Below are positions 51,546 to 62,677 of a DNA stretch of 64,000 nucleotides, piece by piece; position 1 is the first letter of the stretch; each line of letters opens with the position of its first letter. The notes under the pieces were generated by a model. The model did not search any database and was not told where the DNA came from. It saw only the letters and a list, made by a program, of their open reading frames with translations. Made by a program: the position numbers and the translations under genes. Source of the stretch: Rugalucina vietnamica (Eukaryota; Mollusca; Bivalvia; Lucinida; Lucinidae); assembly GCA_964017185.1 (NCBI GenBank), contig OZ024869.1, positions 52,168,761 through 52,232,760 on the forward strand, read 5' to 3'.

Positions 51546-53105
51546 GTAAGTGTGTTATTTATATCAATACACCCCCGCCATTTTTCCGTTCAAGCAAACT
51601 GTTAACATGGTTAAGGTGTGTCCGTCTGTCAATCATAAACATAAAGATTCAAACGCAAATATTGATTGACCGGTGGCGGATTTAAAGGTGGTTCGGGGGT
51701 TCGCTTGAACCACCATCCGTGAGCAAACTATTTCATTTTTACGGGGAAATTTGCGAAAATGTAGGCACAAGTATGCAAAAGGCGAATCCCCTAAAAGTAA
51801 TTTCGAACCATCTCCTGAAATACTGGACCCGCCCCTGTTGACAGTCAGTATGTGAAGAAAATAAATACTAAACAAACAATAAACAGCTGAGACTTTAACA
51901 TATTTTTTTCAGTGTTGGAATAGTCGCATAGCCTGGGGAACGTCATTGTCTAACAATATATTCTAAAACACTTTGGAAACATTCTGACGAACTTTCGCAA
52001 GTAAAAAAAAATTTTTTCTAACCATTGTAATTCAAACTTTTGGGACTGGATGAAGTACATGTATGCAGTGTCATAAAGGTGTCCCCGCTTTAGAGGCTCA
52101 GTTTGCAATGCGTGTCCATTCTAGCATTAATGCAGATCACAGCTGTGTCCAGGCACCGAGGTTATAACACTTTTTTCATGCTCAGCTCAGCTGAGACTAA
52201 AATTTATCCTGCTCATAAATGTTAAAATGCCATTAACTGTTGGCATTTTAACATTTATAAGCGGGATGAATTACATGCTTTGGTGATCTAAACCTGAAAT
52301 TTCAATTTATTTGGGCTATTTTGTCATTTATGAGCAGTTTAAAGACAGATGTACGTAATTGAAGGCGCTCAAAGGAACGTGCGTATCTAAGGGTCGAAAC
52401 GTCATTTTTACGCCGCATTCGTAACGTCAGTTTACGCTCGAAACGTCATTTCTAGCGTCAGTTTACGTTCGGAATACGAAACTATATCCATACAATTATG
52501 CAGAGGACTTCAGAAATGTAAAAAGTTTGATATTATCTATTATTTTTGCTCAAAATATAGATTGTGGTTATGTTATCTCGAAGAAAACAACATTTCCGCG
52601 ACAGAATTCTAAACAGCAATATTGAATTCTAAACAGTGTCGGAAACTTTGGCGCAAAATCGACGTCGCGCGTAAAATATACTGAATTCAGCAACGACTAC
52701 CTCTCTTCGCACGCCTATAGCAGGAAAACGAATCCGGTAACCAAGGACTTTCTCGTTATCTATATGTAGTTCAGGAATTTCTCTAATACATATCAGTTTT
52801 TTAAAAAATCCTACCGTGGATTTTTTTAAATATATCAAGAAAATTAACAAAAATGGGGTCTAAAATCGCATTTTACGTTGACGTCAATGTACTTTCGCTC
52901 TCAAATTTGACGATTTTGAAGGCCGATATCTCGAAAACAAGCTCGGGGCGGTATCAATTTCTTTTCATTTTCGTATGTAGGACATCAAGATACACTCACA
53001 TGCAAAAAATAAAAAAATTCTACCGTGAGGTCAATTACGTACATCTGGCTTTAAATTTCAGTCTCAGCTGAGCTGAGCATGAAAAAAGTTTTATAACAGC
53101 GGGAC

Positions 53106-53139
<34 letters not shown>

Positions 53140-56100
53140 AGAAAAAGCACACTGACACCGACTTATGAACTACGGCTTCACTCTTGATTCTATTGTTTAT
53201 TCTAGGTGAGAAGAAGAGACAACCACCTCCTGTGCCAAAGAAGCCGACAACCAGGAGACCGGGAGGAGCATATGGTAAGACACATAATGTATATGTATTA
53301 TACATGTATATAATATAGTATACTGATAAAAAAAAGTTAGGGATCAAACTTTTAATTAAATATGCATTTTTGGGCCTATACATGATTAATCAAGTTTTGA
53401 TTTATGATATATGGTGAATTAGCATTTTTAAAACACGTAATTAAAGTTCAAATTATGTTTCTTGAAACATAAATTCAATTGCATTCTGCGAGCCAGTTCA
53501 TCTGTTTGTCATATCACGACTACCAGTTGCCTAGCAACAATAGGACACTGGTAAAAGCTACTTGGCCACGACCCTTAAAACCGTTTCCATGGTAACAGGA
53601 ACACCAAGCTCTTTTTATCTCTCCGAACCCAATTACGTTTCGTTCGGTATTCAAGATAGTAAAATCGGATTCATATTTTCTAAACGACATCCAATGAAAG
53701 TTGAAAAAATGACTAAAATTTACGGATCGAAGAGTGAAAGATGGGTAGGGAATCAATTTCTGCTTCAGTTTGACCTATAGTTTGATTACATGTAAAGCTA
53801 GTATCTCACTGGCATGCGAATTCCTCGCGACTGTTACGCGAATTTAGTCGCGGCACTTTCGCACGACATTCGTGCGAGTGTCGTGAGAATTTTCACGTGT
53901 CGCGAACTAGTCGCGAACTGGTCGCGAAGGTTTTAAACATGTTTAAAAATTGGATGCGAATTTTTTCCCAAAATATTTCGCAAGACTGTCGCGCGACTGT
54001 CGTGCGACGGTCGTGCGACGTTCGTGCGAATGTCGCGAACCTGTCGCCGCGAAATTTTGGCGAATTTACAATGCGAAATTTTCGCGACACTCGTACGAAT
54101 GTCGTGCGAGTGTCGCACGACAGTCGCGCGACAGTCTTGAGACAACATGCGAAAAACTCGCGACTATCTGGCGAGAAAATAAAACTTAGCGACATTCGTA
54201 CGAATGTCGTGCGACACTCGTACGAATGTCGCGCGACTGTCGTACGAATTAAAATGAAAATAAGATACATTCGCGGGAAAGTCGTGAGACACTCTCACGA
54301 ATGTCGCGCGACTGTCGTGCGACAGTCGCGCGACTATCGCGCGACAGTCGTGAGATATATTTTCAAAATTAGACCGAAATTCGCGAATTTCTCGCATAAA
54401 TGTCTATTCAATGAGACTGCAACATGAAAGTTTTGTTTATATCGTTAATCTTTGTCGCGTAATAGTCGCGAACTATTCGCGAACTAGTCTCCGGCTGTCG
54501 CATCCCAGTGAGATAGGGGCTTAATCGATCATTTCGATGCCTATTCATGTCATTCATAGCAAGTGACGCTCTATACCACACTTGCTACAAAATGCGATTC
54601 TCCGATAGTCCGCCAAACCCGTTGCTATGAAAATTGCATATATATATAAGTCCGATTTCAGAAAATTTGCTCGAAAAGAACCACTTCATATGATTATTTT
54701 TCTAACTGTATCTGTATTTCCAAACATTTTCCTGACAAGACTGGTTAAATGTTTCTAAGAGCATTTCAAGTACAAGATCATTTATACCAACTGACAAAAT
54801 TTATAAAAAGGTTAAAATTAACATAATGCCATCTTCATGTACTGTAGTATTATAGCGTATACATCAAATTCAACAAACTGAAGGGTTTTTGTTTCTGATT
54901 AAGGCCTATAGTCCTTTTTATTTGTTCCGACAAATGTATAATAAAAGTGAAATGTGCAAATTTTAAACATTCAACATTTTGAAAGCTAGTTTTAACTTCA
55001 AATTAGAGAGGCTTAGCTCCTAGTATATACAATGTTTATGTTACTTTGGAACTGTCCGAGAGAACATATAAACATGACCCTGTAATGCTGCATAGATATG
55101 TTTTGATAGAGATTAGGAACCAAGATAACCTATGAAGCTTACTGAACAAATTTTGTTCAATTTCTTGCCTTTATATACCATACTGTAAATCCGAATCGAT
55201 AGGTTCTGGCGTTGCTTAAGCAACAGTATTCCAGCAGCCTAGAAATGTCTGGCAAAGATGATATTTGACAAAAACGTCAATAGATAGCTATATATTGCAT
55301 TATTTATTGTTCCAGAGACCCATACATCGGCTACAACGCTCACCTGAGTATCTAATACATCAAAGGCTTAATAGAAAATCTAGTGCTTTTCCAATTTTAA
55401 CAGCTGTATAAAGCGGCCCATGTATCTGTTGGGGCGTTCGGTGGCCTAGTGTCTGAATTTTGGGCTCTGGAGAGTTCCCCTGTTGAATACCTACGTTCGC
55501 CGTATAGTGTCCGTGAGCACGACACTTTAAGCTCTCCTGGGCGAGACGGGCCGTGTGTTCGACACCTACCTTCGCCATGTACTGCCAGTAAGTTAAGTTC
55601 TACAGAATACACCAAGGAAGCAGTCGTCTCGTCCCGTCCAAGTTATTGACTTGTATGGTCAATAATTTCTAATACAGTAAATTGTGCAGGTGCTTACAAT
55701 AAATGTAATGTTCTTAATTATTTCAGGCCGGCAGCGGAAAAGACAACCTCCCCCGGTGCCAAGGAAACCAGACTCGAGTACACGACGTACTGCAGTATCG
55801 CCGAACGATCAGCTGGATGGAACGGACCAAGAGTCATGCGCGAACCAGAGTAACAATGGTATGGGTGTTATTTTAACACAAAATTTTATTTTACCGTCGG
55901 TTTAAAAACCATCCACCATAGCAGATAATAGCATTGCCGACTGTTTGTCACACGCGGTCCACATGAAATGGCCTCTCTGAAAATCGTCGTCATGGGAAAA
56001 TCTGTCTTACAAACTGGACTGTATTAGCCAATAAGCTATACACGGCTACATTTGCAATTTTAGCACTCACGGTGACGCTCGACATATAAAATTGCAGATA

Positions 56101-57382
56101 ATGGAGTGGTTGCCGTCGGAGGTAGCCTATGTATATGGACTGTTTGTTAACTATTAAAATAGTTTGTTTGCTATCAGTTAATGTATTATGGGGATGTGTT
56201 TAATATATCTTGCTTAATTACATGTAACCCGGCGCCGGTGGGTTTCGGATCCAGACCACTCCACTCCAGCCCGACACTATCCCACCCCTTTCCTCTCCCC
56301 CTATCGGTTTCTACAGAACATTTCTCTTGTTTGTTTCAGAAAACAACAGTTTCATGCCGCAGGACAACCTCTCTCTTTCTAGCGACGATGATGGCGGGCT
56401 AGCCCGCATGGTGGCGAAACGAATTTTTCAGCAATGTAGGTCATGCTCTGACGTAGAGCGGCAACGAAAGATCACGTGCCAGGGAGATCCTTTAGAAATC
56501 GTCATTGGTCCCAAGGGGGCGTACGAAGTCTTTCGCAATGAGTCCGGCACGGAAACAAGAGTTGAAAATATTCCAGATTTTACATTCGGCCATGCTGATG
56601 ACGCGTCAGTCCAGTCTGGTTCGCACACCCAAGGTGGCGCTCGTGTTCGTGCTTCGGCAACAAAGCACAGAAAGAGGCCCAGTCATACAAGCCATGTTGT
56701 TGATGAACCAGTTTCGGATTTTGTCGCTCACGTGCTAGATATCGGCTGTGGCAGCGCTCAGGCAGAAACCCCCAAAAAGAAATTTGCAAATGAAAGCAGG
56801 ACAAATGAAAGCACCGATGAAAAATATAAGGAACATTTTGACATAGACAGGTCCGTGTACGACGAAAGTGGGTGCAAGATAATGCCGGGAAGCGGCAAGA
56901 AGGTGAATCCGAGGGCTTTGCAACAGAAAGACAAAAGGAAACAGAAGACGAAGGGCGTTGCAAACAAACATTTGATGAAAGCGTTCGATGACGCCGCTCA
57001 TAATCAGGACCTATATGACGGCGATGACGAAAATGAAATGCAACATCTAGTCGATCTTGATGAACTCGATACTGACGAGTTTGGTCTCGGAAATAACGCT
57101 GAAAACGACCCCAAAGACCAGCTGAAAGAGACGACGACCACGGAAAATGAACTGGAGAATACCGGTGTCATAATTAACCATATTGAAGACGTAAGACATT
57201 GGGAAATGTTACCGACTGAAGTACGTCGAAAACAAGACGACGAGAATAGCATTGACGACAAATACAGCATGCCGTCGACAGGCCGCACTCCGGACGATAA
57301 GAAAAAGGGAAAGAAAAAGAAGGGACGAAAGCAAAAGCCACAACCTATGTCGCTTCAGGAACTAAAATACCAGTTTCAATAA
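49124..57382 (+). CDS. Uncharacterised large acidic protein with two proline-rich SH3-ligand-like motifs
   Basis: Four exons (49124-51545, 53206-53274, 55727-55858, 56340-57382), all junctions phase 1 with GT/AG sites, give 1221 residues. I do not recognise the family. Residues ~40-64 are hydrophobic (IKVFLEFVSKGILYILGF). Ser/Glu/Asp-rich low-complexity sequence fills most of exon 1. Residues ~367-465 look helical and ordered (HVTRMYCTATQALRRLNALD ... AVVHFYNQFKQCALNR). Exons 2 and 3 each encode a basic-flanked RQPPPVPKKP / RQPPPVPRKP (813-821, 837-845), a PxxPx[KR] SH3-ligand pattern and probably an old exon duplication. Exon 4 has an ordered start (LARMVAKRIFQQCRSC..), acidic stretches and a lysine-rich tail (KKGKKKKGRKQKPQPMS) ending LQELKYQFQ. 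A (GA)n run starts nine bases after the stop. Function unknown; a scaffold or adaptor role is speculation. Confidence 0.8.
51546..52161. other. Unknown gene, intron 1 start, nothing recognised
   Basis: There is no repeat family or coding that I can support. Confidence 0.4.
52162..53096. mobile_element. TIR element with TTATAAxACTTTTTTCATGCTCAGCTCAGCTGAGACT ends
   Basis: The left end TTATAACACTTTTTTCATGC plus TCAGCTCAGCTGAGACT is mirrored almost perfectly at 53058-53096: ~37 bases with one or two mismatches. Inside, a short hairpin (taaaatgccattaactgttgg and cattttaaca) and repeated aacgtca phrases occur. There is no transposase ORF. It lies in intron 1 of the unknown gene. Confidence 0.75.
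53106..53136 (+). repeat. Poly(A) run in intron 1
   Basis: About 30 A follow GGGACC directly after the TIR element. Confidence 0.8.
53206..53274 (+). CDS. Unknown gene, exon 2 (PPPVPKKP)
   Basis: It is a small 69-base exon with a TTCTAG acceptor and a GTAAGA donor, encoding GEKKRQPPPVPKKPTTRRPG. Confidence 0.75.
53515..53790 (-). repeat. Dispersed repeat with GTTGC..GCAAC palindromes, copy 2 (inverted)
   Basis: GTTGCCTAGCAAC at 53526, then CCACGACCCTTAAAACCG, TTTCCATGGTAAC and ttgaaaaaatgactaaaattt are the inverted counterpart of 28290-28650. Confidence 0.6.
53802..54515. mobile_element. TIR element filled with CGAC/GTCG palindromic repeats
   Basis: The ends TATCTCACTGGCATGCG and CGCATCCCAGTGAGATA are inverted repeats with one mismatch. 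The interior is a dense array of near-palindromic units such as GTCGTGCGACAGTCGCGCGAC and TCGTACGAATGTCGTGCGA at roughly 10-base spacing. Open frames on both strands (RATVVRRSC-like) are by-products of this pattern. Confidence 0.75.
54516..55433. other. Unknown gene, intron 2, nothing firm
   Basis: A GTTGCTTAAGCAAC palindrome lies at 55212. Otherwise it is unremarkable. Confidence 0.4.
55434..55650 (+). repeat. Possible tRNA-derived SINE or dimeric repeat
   Basis: GGTGGCCTAGTGTCTGAAT resembles a pol III A box, and GTGTTCGACACC resembles a B box, but they are ~105 bases apart. The halves 55455-55515 and 55528-55585 look like diverged copies (gctctggagag.. / gctctcctggg.., ttgaatacctacgttcgcc / ttcgacacctaccttcgcc). 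No poly(A) or clear end. Confidence 0.35.
55727..55858 (+). CDS. Unknown gene, exon 3 (PPPVPRKP)
   Basis: It is a 132-base exon with a TTTCAG acceptor and a GTATGG donor. It encodes GRQRKRQPPPVPRKPDSSTR and then a polar segment. Similarity to exon 2 at its start suggests tandem exon duplication. Confidence 0.78.
55859..56339. other. Unknown gene, intron 3, nothing recognised
   Basis: It ends with a C/T-rich tract ahead of the exon 4 acceptor. Confidence 0.5.
56340..57382 (+). CDS. Unknown gene, exon 4 with stop
   Basis: It has a long open terminal exon after TTTCAG, starting ENNSFMPQDNLSLSSDDDGG and ending in the Lys-rich tail and TAA at 57380-57382. Confidence 0.82.
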
Positions 57383-57390
57383 GACATAGC

Positions 57391-57391
<1 letters not shown>

Positions 57392-57462
<71 letters not shown>
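57392..57462 (+). repeat. (GA)n microsatellite in the presumed 3' UTR
   Basis: It is about 70 bases of GA, starting nine bases after the stop codon, followed by a short CATA run at 57510-57530. Confidence 0.95.
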
Positions 57463-57605
57463 TTAAATTAACTGTATTCATACAGGAATGCATCTACGCA
57501 TATACATTCATACATACATACATACATACACATTACGAAAACATGCCCATATGATATACAGTAATTTTTTCATGTCAAAAATCGATAATTTTTAGAGGAA
57601 AAAAT

Positions 57606-57785
57606 TTGATATTTTTCTTATTTTTGCTCAAAACATAGATTGTGGGTACACGTTAGAACCGCCTCGCCGAGGTGGTTCTAACGAGTACCCACAATCTATG
57701 TTTTGGAGCAAAAATAAGAAAAAATAGGTATACCCCTGCATACCCCAGTTTTGCTATATAAAAGTGGGGTTCAAGGGGGTATACA
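57606..57785 (-). repeat. Family P element with near-perfect hairpin
   Basis: CTCAAAACATAGATTGTGGG and CCCACAATCTATGTTTTGGAG flank AGAACCGCCTCGCCGAGGTGG with TTCTAAC, nearly a full palindrome (57617-57716). The tail aggtatacccctgcatacccc ... gggggtatac matches the start of the repeat at 2080 and 2850. Confidence 0.75.
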
Positions 57786-58218
57786 TTGCACGGACATGTT
57801 TTCATGATGACATCTAAGATAGAAAGTGCATTTATGATAAAACTCCTGCGATTTAATTTGATACATGAGTGTTTATTAACTTGATACATGTAAGCATGAG
57901 TCCACACGGAGAGCTGTGAAGTTATGGCCTATTTAACATCATGCACATCGTATCATCTGCCGAAGTTTACTAGTAAATTATACTAAATAAATGATAATAA
58001 ACGTGATAATTTGTTGTGAAATTTTGTTATGATACCGATCGACCTTGACAGATGCATATAGATATGTGGATATAAATGTACGTGCGTTTGCAATTTTGAA
58101 ATATTTCACGTTCGTCTCGCTGAGAAAAATTGAAACACTGAGGTCACAGTCTGTAAAAATCTCAAGCTAATGTTTCTGACCGCTGACAGTTCGTATTCGC
58201 CAATATCGGGTGGTAAAC
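57786..58218. other. Intergenic, candidate poly(A) signal
   Basis: AATAAA at 57986-57991 could end the unknown gene. I see nothing else. Confidence 0.3.
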
Positions 58219-58698
58219 ATGGGAACTAGTTCCAAAAAGTGGTAGTGGAATTTGGTTCCAATGGCAATTTCGAGATCGCTCCAAAGGCTGGAGAAAAGTA
58301 GACAGTTGTTTTTATGAAGATTTTGGAAGTGTTAGTGAAAACAGGAAAAATGTCCCAATGTCGTTCCATGTTACGATAATCTTTCGGTACATACGGCGCA
58401 AAAATGGTTGAAACCGAATTAATTTGTGCTATATTCACTTTGTGAAAGCACCAAATCATGTAAGAATCGGTAATAAAAACTTAGCGGAAATACTTTCGGT
58501 TTCAACCGTCATTTTGGGTCGTGATCCTGGACAAATTATCTTTACAGGGAATAGCAATTGCGATAACCATCCTCCTTTCATCAAATACGTCGAATGTATT
58601 CACAAAACCACAGAAACCTATTTCTGGTTACCTTTGGAACAATCTTGAAATTATCATTGGAACAAATTTCTATTATCTCTTTTGGAGCTCGTTCCCAC
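58219..58698. repeat. Old long foldback element
   Basis: GGGAACTAGTTCCAAAAAG.., TTTGGTTCCAATGGCAATTT and ATCGCTCCAAAGG at the left are mirrored by CCTTTGGAACAATCTTG.., CATTGGAACAAATTT and GGAGCTCGTTCCC at the right. Inner arms also pair (AATGGTTGAAACCGA with TCGGTTTCAACCGTCATT). The two arms span most of the 480 bases and are moderately diverged. Confidence 0.65.
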
Positions 58699-58819
58699 GA
58701 AGAGTGACCAGTAAGCCAATGTGGCACGATAGCCACAAGCTTTAGAGAGTTATTGATATCCTGTCTGACGGTCTCACTTTAAGCAAGTGTGCTTTGTAGT
58801 TACGAGTATTTGACTTTGA

Positions 58820-58848
<29 letters not shown>
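58820..58848 (+). repeat. (CA)n microsatellite
   Basis: About 14 CA units follow TTTGACTTTGAA. A longer relative is at 59266. Confidence 0.95.
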
Positions 58849-58854
<6 letters not shown>

Positions 58855-58862
58855 AAGAAATG

Positions 58863-59003
58863 AATTTCATTTTTCTGATGTTCATGGAGCTATGAACCAC
58901 AGTGGGTCGCGTGCAAAGTGAATGAACCCCGAAGGGGTTCGTGTAAGCTTTGCTAGCGACCCACTGTGGTTCATAGCTCCATGAACATCAGAAAAATTAA
59001 ACT
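58863..59003. repeat. Long near-perfect hairpin
   Basis: Arms of ~45 bases (ttttctgatgttcatggagc, tatgaaccacagtgggtcgc and their inverse at 58956-58997) flank a loop that holds its own stem (AACCCCGAAGGGGTT). Confidence 0.85.
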
Positions 59004-59265
59004 CATTGCTTATATTTACATTCATTTCTCGCTTGTTGAAAATCACATTTATAAGCAAATAGAGAATTTACACACAGTGTGTGTTGAAACAGCGGAACGG
59101 CGTCGACGACGTCATGACGTTTACAACGTCCAATTACATTGGTGAGAGCCACGGTTTTTCATGATCATGTGACGTCGCGTGACACGATGTTGTTCATGGA
59201 ACTATCAACACTCTTCTTCATATGAGGTTTTAGAAAAATGTAAATATTTGGCTTTGAACCGTTGT

Positions 59266-59317
<52 letters not shown>
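59266..59317 (+). repeat. (CA)n microsatellite
   Basis: About 25 CA units, preceded by a phrase (atttggctttgaac) that resembles the one before the first CA run. Confidence 0.95.
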
Positions 59318-59319
<2 letters not shown>

Positions 59320-59850
59320 TAAATAAAAGATGCACCGTTTTAAATACACATGTTCATGTGTTTCAAAAGGCTTCTATATTAAGTATGGGCAGGGACTAGT
59401 GCAATCAAAACCACCAAAGTACAAAAATCAGAAATCACAAATAAGTAATTAATGTGGTTAACCAATAGAGCAGCTCTTTGACTTTGGCCTGAAACTTATA
59501 ACAAGAAACATCTTTAAAAAAGATAATTGTCGAAGATTAATATCTGTTCTGCAATAGGGTACAGGATGCATGATGTACATTTTATTTATGCTTTATTCTA
59601 AAATATAAATTGTTGACAGTGCATAGAAGCTCAGTGATGTAGTAGTGATACCTAAGCACAAGATATATAGATGTGAGACAGAAATCCATTGACGGACACA
59701 AGACTACATGTAGTTTGCTCTGTTGTTGAGATGACATCACTACCTTAGCCTGACAGCTAAACGCTCAGTGATAAAATTGTACCTATTCGTTTTAACGTTG
59801 GCAGTTTTAATGCATATATACCTACCCCAAAATTCCTGGATATTAATCTG

Positions 59851-59881
<31 letters not shown>

Positions 59882-60133
59882 TGTAGTAAAAATATCGTTA
59901 TTGTGCGGTGAGCCCTTACTGGCGGAAACAACTCGTTCTGTGAAGCAGAGCCTTCGATCCGAACACGCCTATATTCAATGGAGAAAATCCGAACGCATCT
60001 TATCTACGATGGCCTGCATGGATCATAAAATTTCAAAATCCACAGATTTTTTATTTTAATTTTTCTTTGCAAAAAGCTTTCGTCACACAAAAAGCGATTA
60101 AAATGAATAACAATAAGGATCAATGATGACTTG
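59318..60133. other. Intergenic, nothing recognised
   Basis: It contains an A run at ~59853-59881 and AT-rich sequence. Confidence 0.4.
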
Positions 60134-60135
60134 TA

Positions 60136-61975
60136 ACGTACGCTGCCCTATAGTCGTCATGGTCCTAAGGTCGTCACTTTTCTTTGACCCCCGCCATTTC
60201 CGTCTTAGTCATCGAAAATTTTCAGAAGGGGCATGATTTTAATGGAAAATATCTCCTCTACTTTATAGTTATTAATTCACAACCCCTAAATAACCAGTTT
60301 CCTTGTAGTAGACGTTGAAACAGCGGTACCCAATTTTGCACAAAATTGAAAGTCTGTCGAGGGCTGAATGTGCTTTTCATATCGATCCGGCGAAAGGAAA
60401 TTCCCTTGAGCTACGCCTGCCTCTTAATGACATGCCCAGGAGATACCGATCTACCAATAAATGCTCCCCTTTCAGCGATAAAGAATGTAAACACATAAAT
60501 AACTGGTTGAAAAGTGAGATGACGACCTTAGGTCATGCCTGACGGTCTTAGGTCTTCATGTAAAAGTGGTTACTTGATTCGTTTTCAATTCTCTTTCTCC
60601 TATTCCCCTCCTTCATTTTTGTCTTCCTCCATGCTAAGACTCGCCTGGACCACTGATAAAGCAAACTAAGACTTTCAGCACACCTAAGGGTCGACCGACA
60701 CCGCCATTCAACCCCACAGTACACCCATGGGCTCAGAACACTGTTTCCCATTCACTTATGAGATACGACCACTTTTGTCAATTTGTTCGTACGTAGATGA
60801 CACCACTTGGATCACCAAACTACACATGTTAAACCTCTGAGCTTCAAATGTGGCTACAGAAGTGTCTTTCCTGACTAAGGTACACCCCAAGGTCCACTAC
60901 CACCATCAGCCTATGTAACAATCTTCAACAAAACCACAATTTTCGGTGACACTTAAACGGTCAATATATTTTAGGACCACCAAGACAAACCACCAATCGC
61001 TTCTATATGCCATAAGACTACCAATGTTTTTGACCAATCAGTGCGTTCTCATAACCACGTTCATTGCCACGCATGCATTTAGTATGTCCAGTGTTCCACT
61101 AATTTCACCACTCAGGCATCCACTAGTCTTTAGAAAACTTCTCCATCACTCATGCCAGGCAAAACTACCTGCACCGTTTAGTAAAGCTTCAGTCTGCCAA
61201 TGATAGGACCGCCCTCTCATCTGTTCGTGCTCTCATCTGTTCGTGATCTTTTAATAATACCAACACATCACTTCTAAGTGCATGAGAACTAAGGCAAATT
61301 CCAAACGGCCACTATCATTATTGTTGAGGGTTTTAAAACACTTCACAGGTACCACAAATAACTCCGTAACACCTCCGCACCGAGGTACTTTATGTCGTTA
61401 AAGGTACAAAAATGACAGGTCTAAGACTATCGTGACAACCCTAGGACCAGCTCAATATACCTACATAGCTACAGAGACAGTAAGTGCACACCTGTGACTA
61501 TCAACACCGCCCCGGACCACCCAATTACACGCAAAGTTACCAATCAATGTTAAGACCAGCACAGTACGTCCATTGGACAAGAACCACGGCCGATCAGACA
61601 TTTGTTGGTCCTTCAAGATCAAAATTGCGATTCATAAAGTTCGTTTGCACAATCACACATGTTTTTATGGTAACACACGGTATTTATTGGTAGCAAGAAG
61701 ACACTCTAGTACCACTTAATACTGCTGACGACCTTAGGGCCTGGTCACTGACGACTTTAGGTCCTGGTGGTCCTAAAGTCGTCAGTCATACCCCTCTGCT
61801 CTAAATCGGTCTTTTTTCATTATTTGCATATAGTTTACAATATATTTCTTTAATTGACATACTAGATGAATGGTTAAGCTTCCCTCTGCAAAAATGCATT
61901 CTTAGCTAGCCTTTGTGTATAGCCCGTGGCAGAAGCTGAAATGCGCCAAGGTGACGACTTTAGGGCAGCGTACGT
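60136..61975. mobile_element. 1.84-kb TIR element with GACGACTTTAGG subterminal repeats and strand-skewed interior
   Basis: ACGTACGCTGCCCTATAGTC with GTCA at the left and TGACGACTTTAGGGCAGCGT with ACGT at the right are inverted repeats with one mismatch over 24 bases, flanked by TA on both sides (60134-60135, 61976-61977). Motifs of the type TGACGACYTTAGG or its inverse recur about eight times near both ends and at ~60525 and ~61725-61785. An ORF at 60315-60542 (SRAECAFHIDPAKGNSLELR ...) has no recognised domain. From ~60780 to 61690 the plus strand is C-rich and G-poor. Confidence 0.7.
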
Positions 61976-61977
61976 TA

Positions 61978-62398
61978 TAGTAAAAAACATCATCTTAATT
62001 TTTAAAGAGATACAGTTTGCTGCCCTTTTCATCTTCCATATGGAAAAAAACCCGGATGCAGGTCAAAAATGATCTGAGATGTCTTCGACAAACAATTATA
62101 CCGGAACAAAGAAGAAGGTTGAACAAAATCTAATGTTAGATGCGTTTTATTACAATACAATCCTTCCATTTTGATCAATAAGTTGACTAGACAAAACAAA
62201 ACTTATTACCACGTTTATACAAGATGAATATTTTTATAATTAATTAGTCTCTCTCAAAAACATCTTGGTAGCCTGTACCAAGGATAGAGGTGCTTACTTG
62301 GTCCCGATATAAAAAGGTTTAGGTTTTGTTTGATTTTACTATAGGTCTCGATAGGTTTGGATTTTGTTTGATTCTAGTATCAGACTTTCTAACAGTGG
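61978..62398. other. Intergenic, nothing recognised
   Basis: A short direct repeat ttaggttttgtttgattytastat lies at ~62320-62372. Confidence 0.4.
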
Positions 62399-62403
62399 AG
62401 GAG

Positions 62404-62490
62404 AGATGCCCAATTGAGTATCACTGACCTAGATAGCTTTGACAGGTAAATGTTACTATTAATAGCAATTTGATACTCAATTGGGCATCT
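62404..62490. repeat. Perfect 20-base inverted repeat
   Basis: AGATGCCCAATTGAGTATCA (62404) and TGATACTCAATTGGGCATCT (62471) enclose ~47 bases. It may be the end of an element. Confidence 0.75.
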
Positions 62491-62677
62491 TTTTGTCATT
62501 TTTATAGTACTCTCAGAAAATCGAAAAAATGTATCACAGTTTTTAACCGATTTCCACCAATTTTGGAGAGCTTAAAGATGAATGAATTTCCAAACTTTTG
62601 ACCGTTCAGATTTTTTTTTAATTGTCTAGAAAAAAAGTTATTAAGGTTTAAAATCAGGATTTTTTTCTGATTTTCTG

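Noticed and set aside
53897-54427. Long frames on both strands at 53.9-54.4 kb (RATVVRRSC-like proteins)
   Set aside because: Both strands stay open because the DNA is a palindromic CGAC/GTCG repeat. No domain and no codon signal.
55434-55650. A functional tRNA gene
   Set aside because: The A-box and B-box-like motifs are too far apart and no cloverleaf can be drawn. At most it is a SINE relic.
59740-59931. Phe-rich ORF near 59.8 kb
   Set aside because: It consists mainly of translated poly(A)/poly(T).
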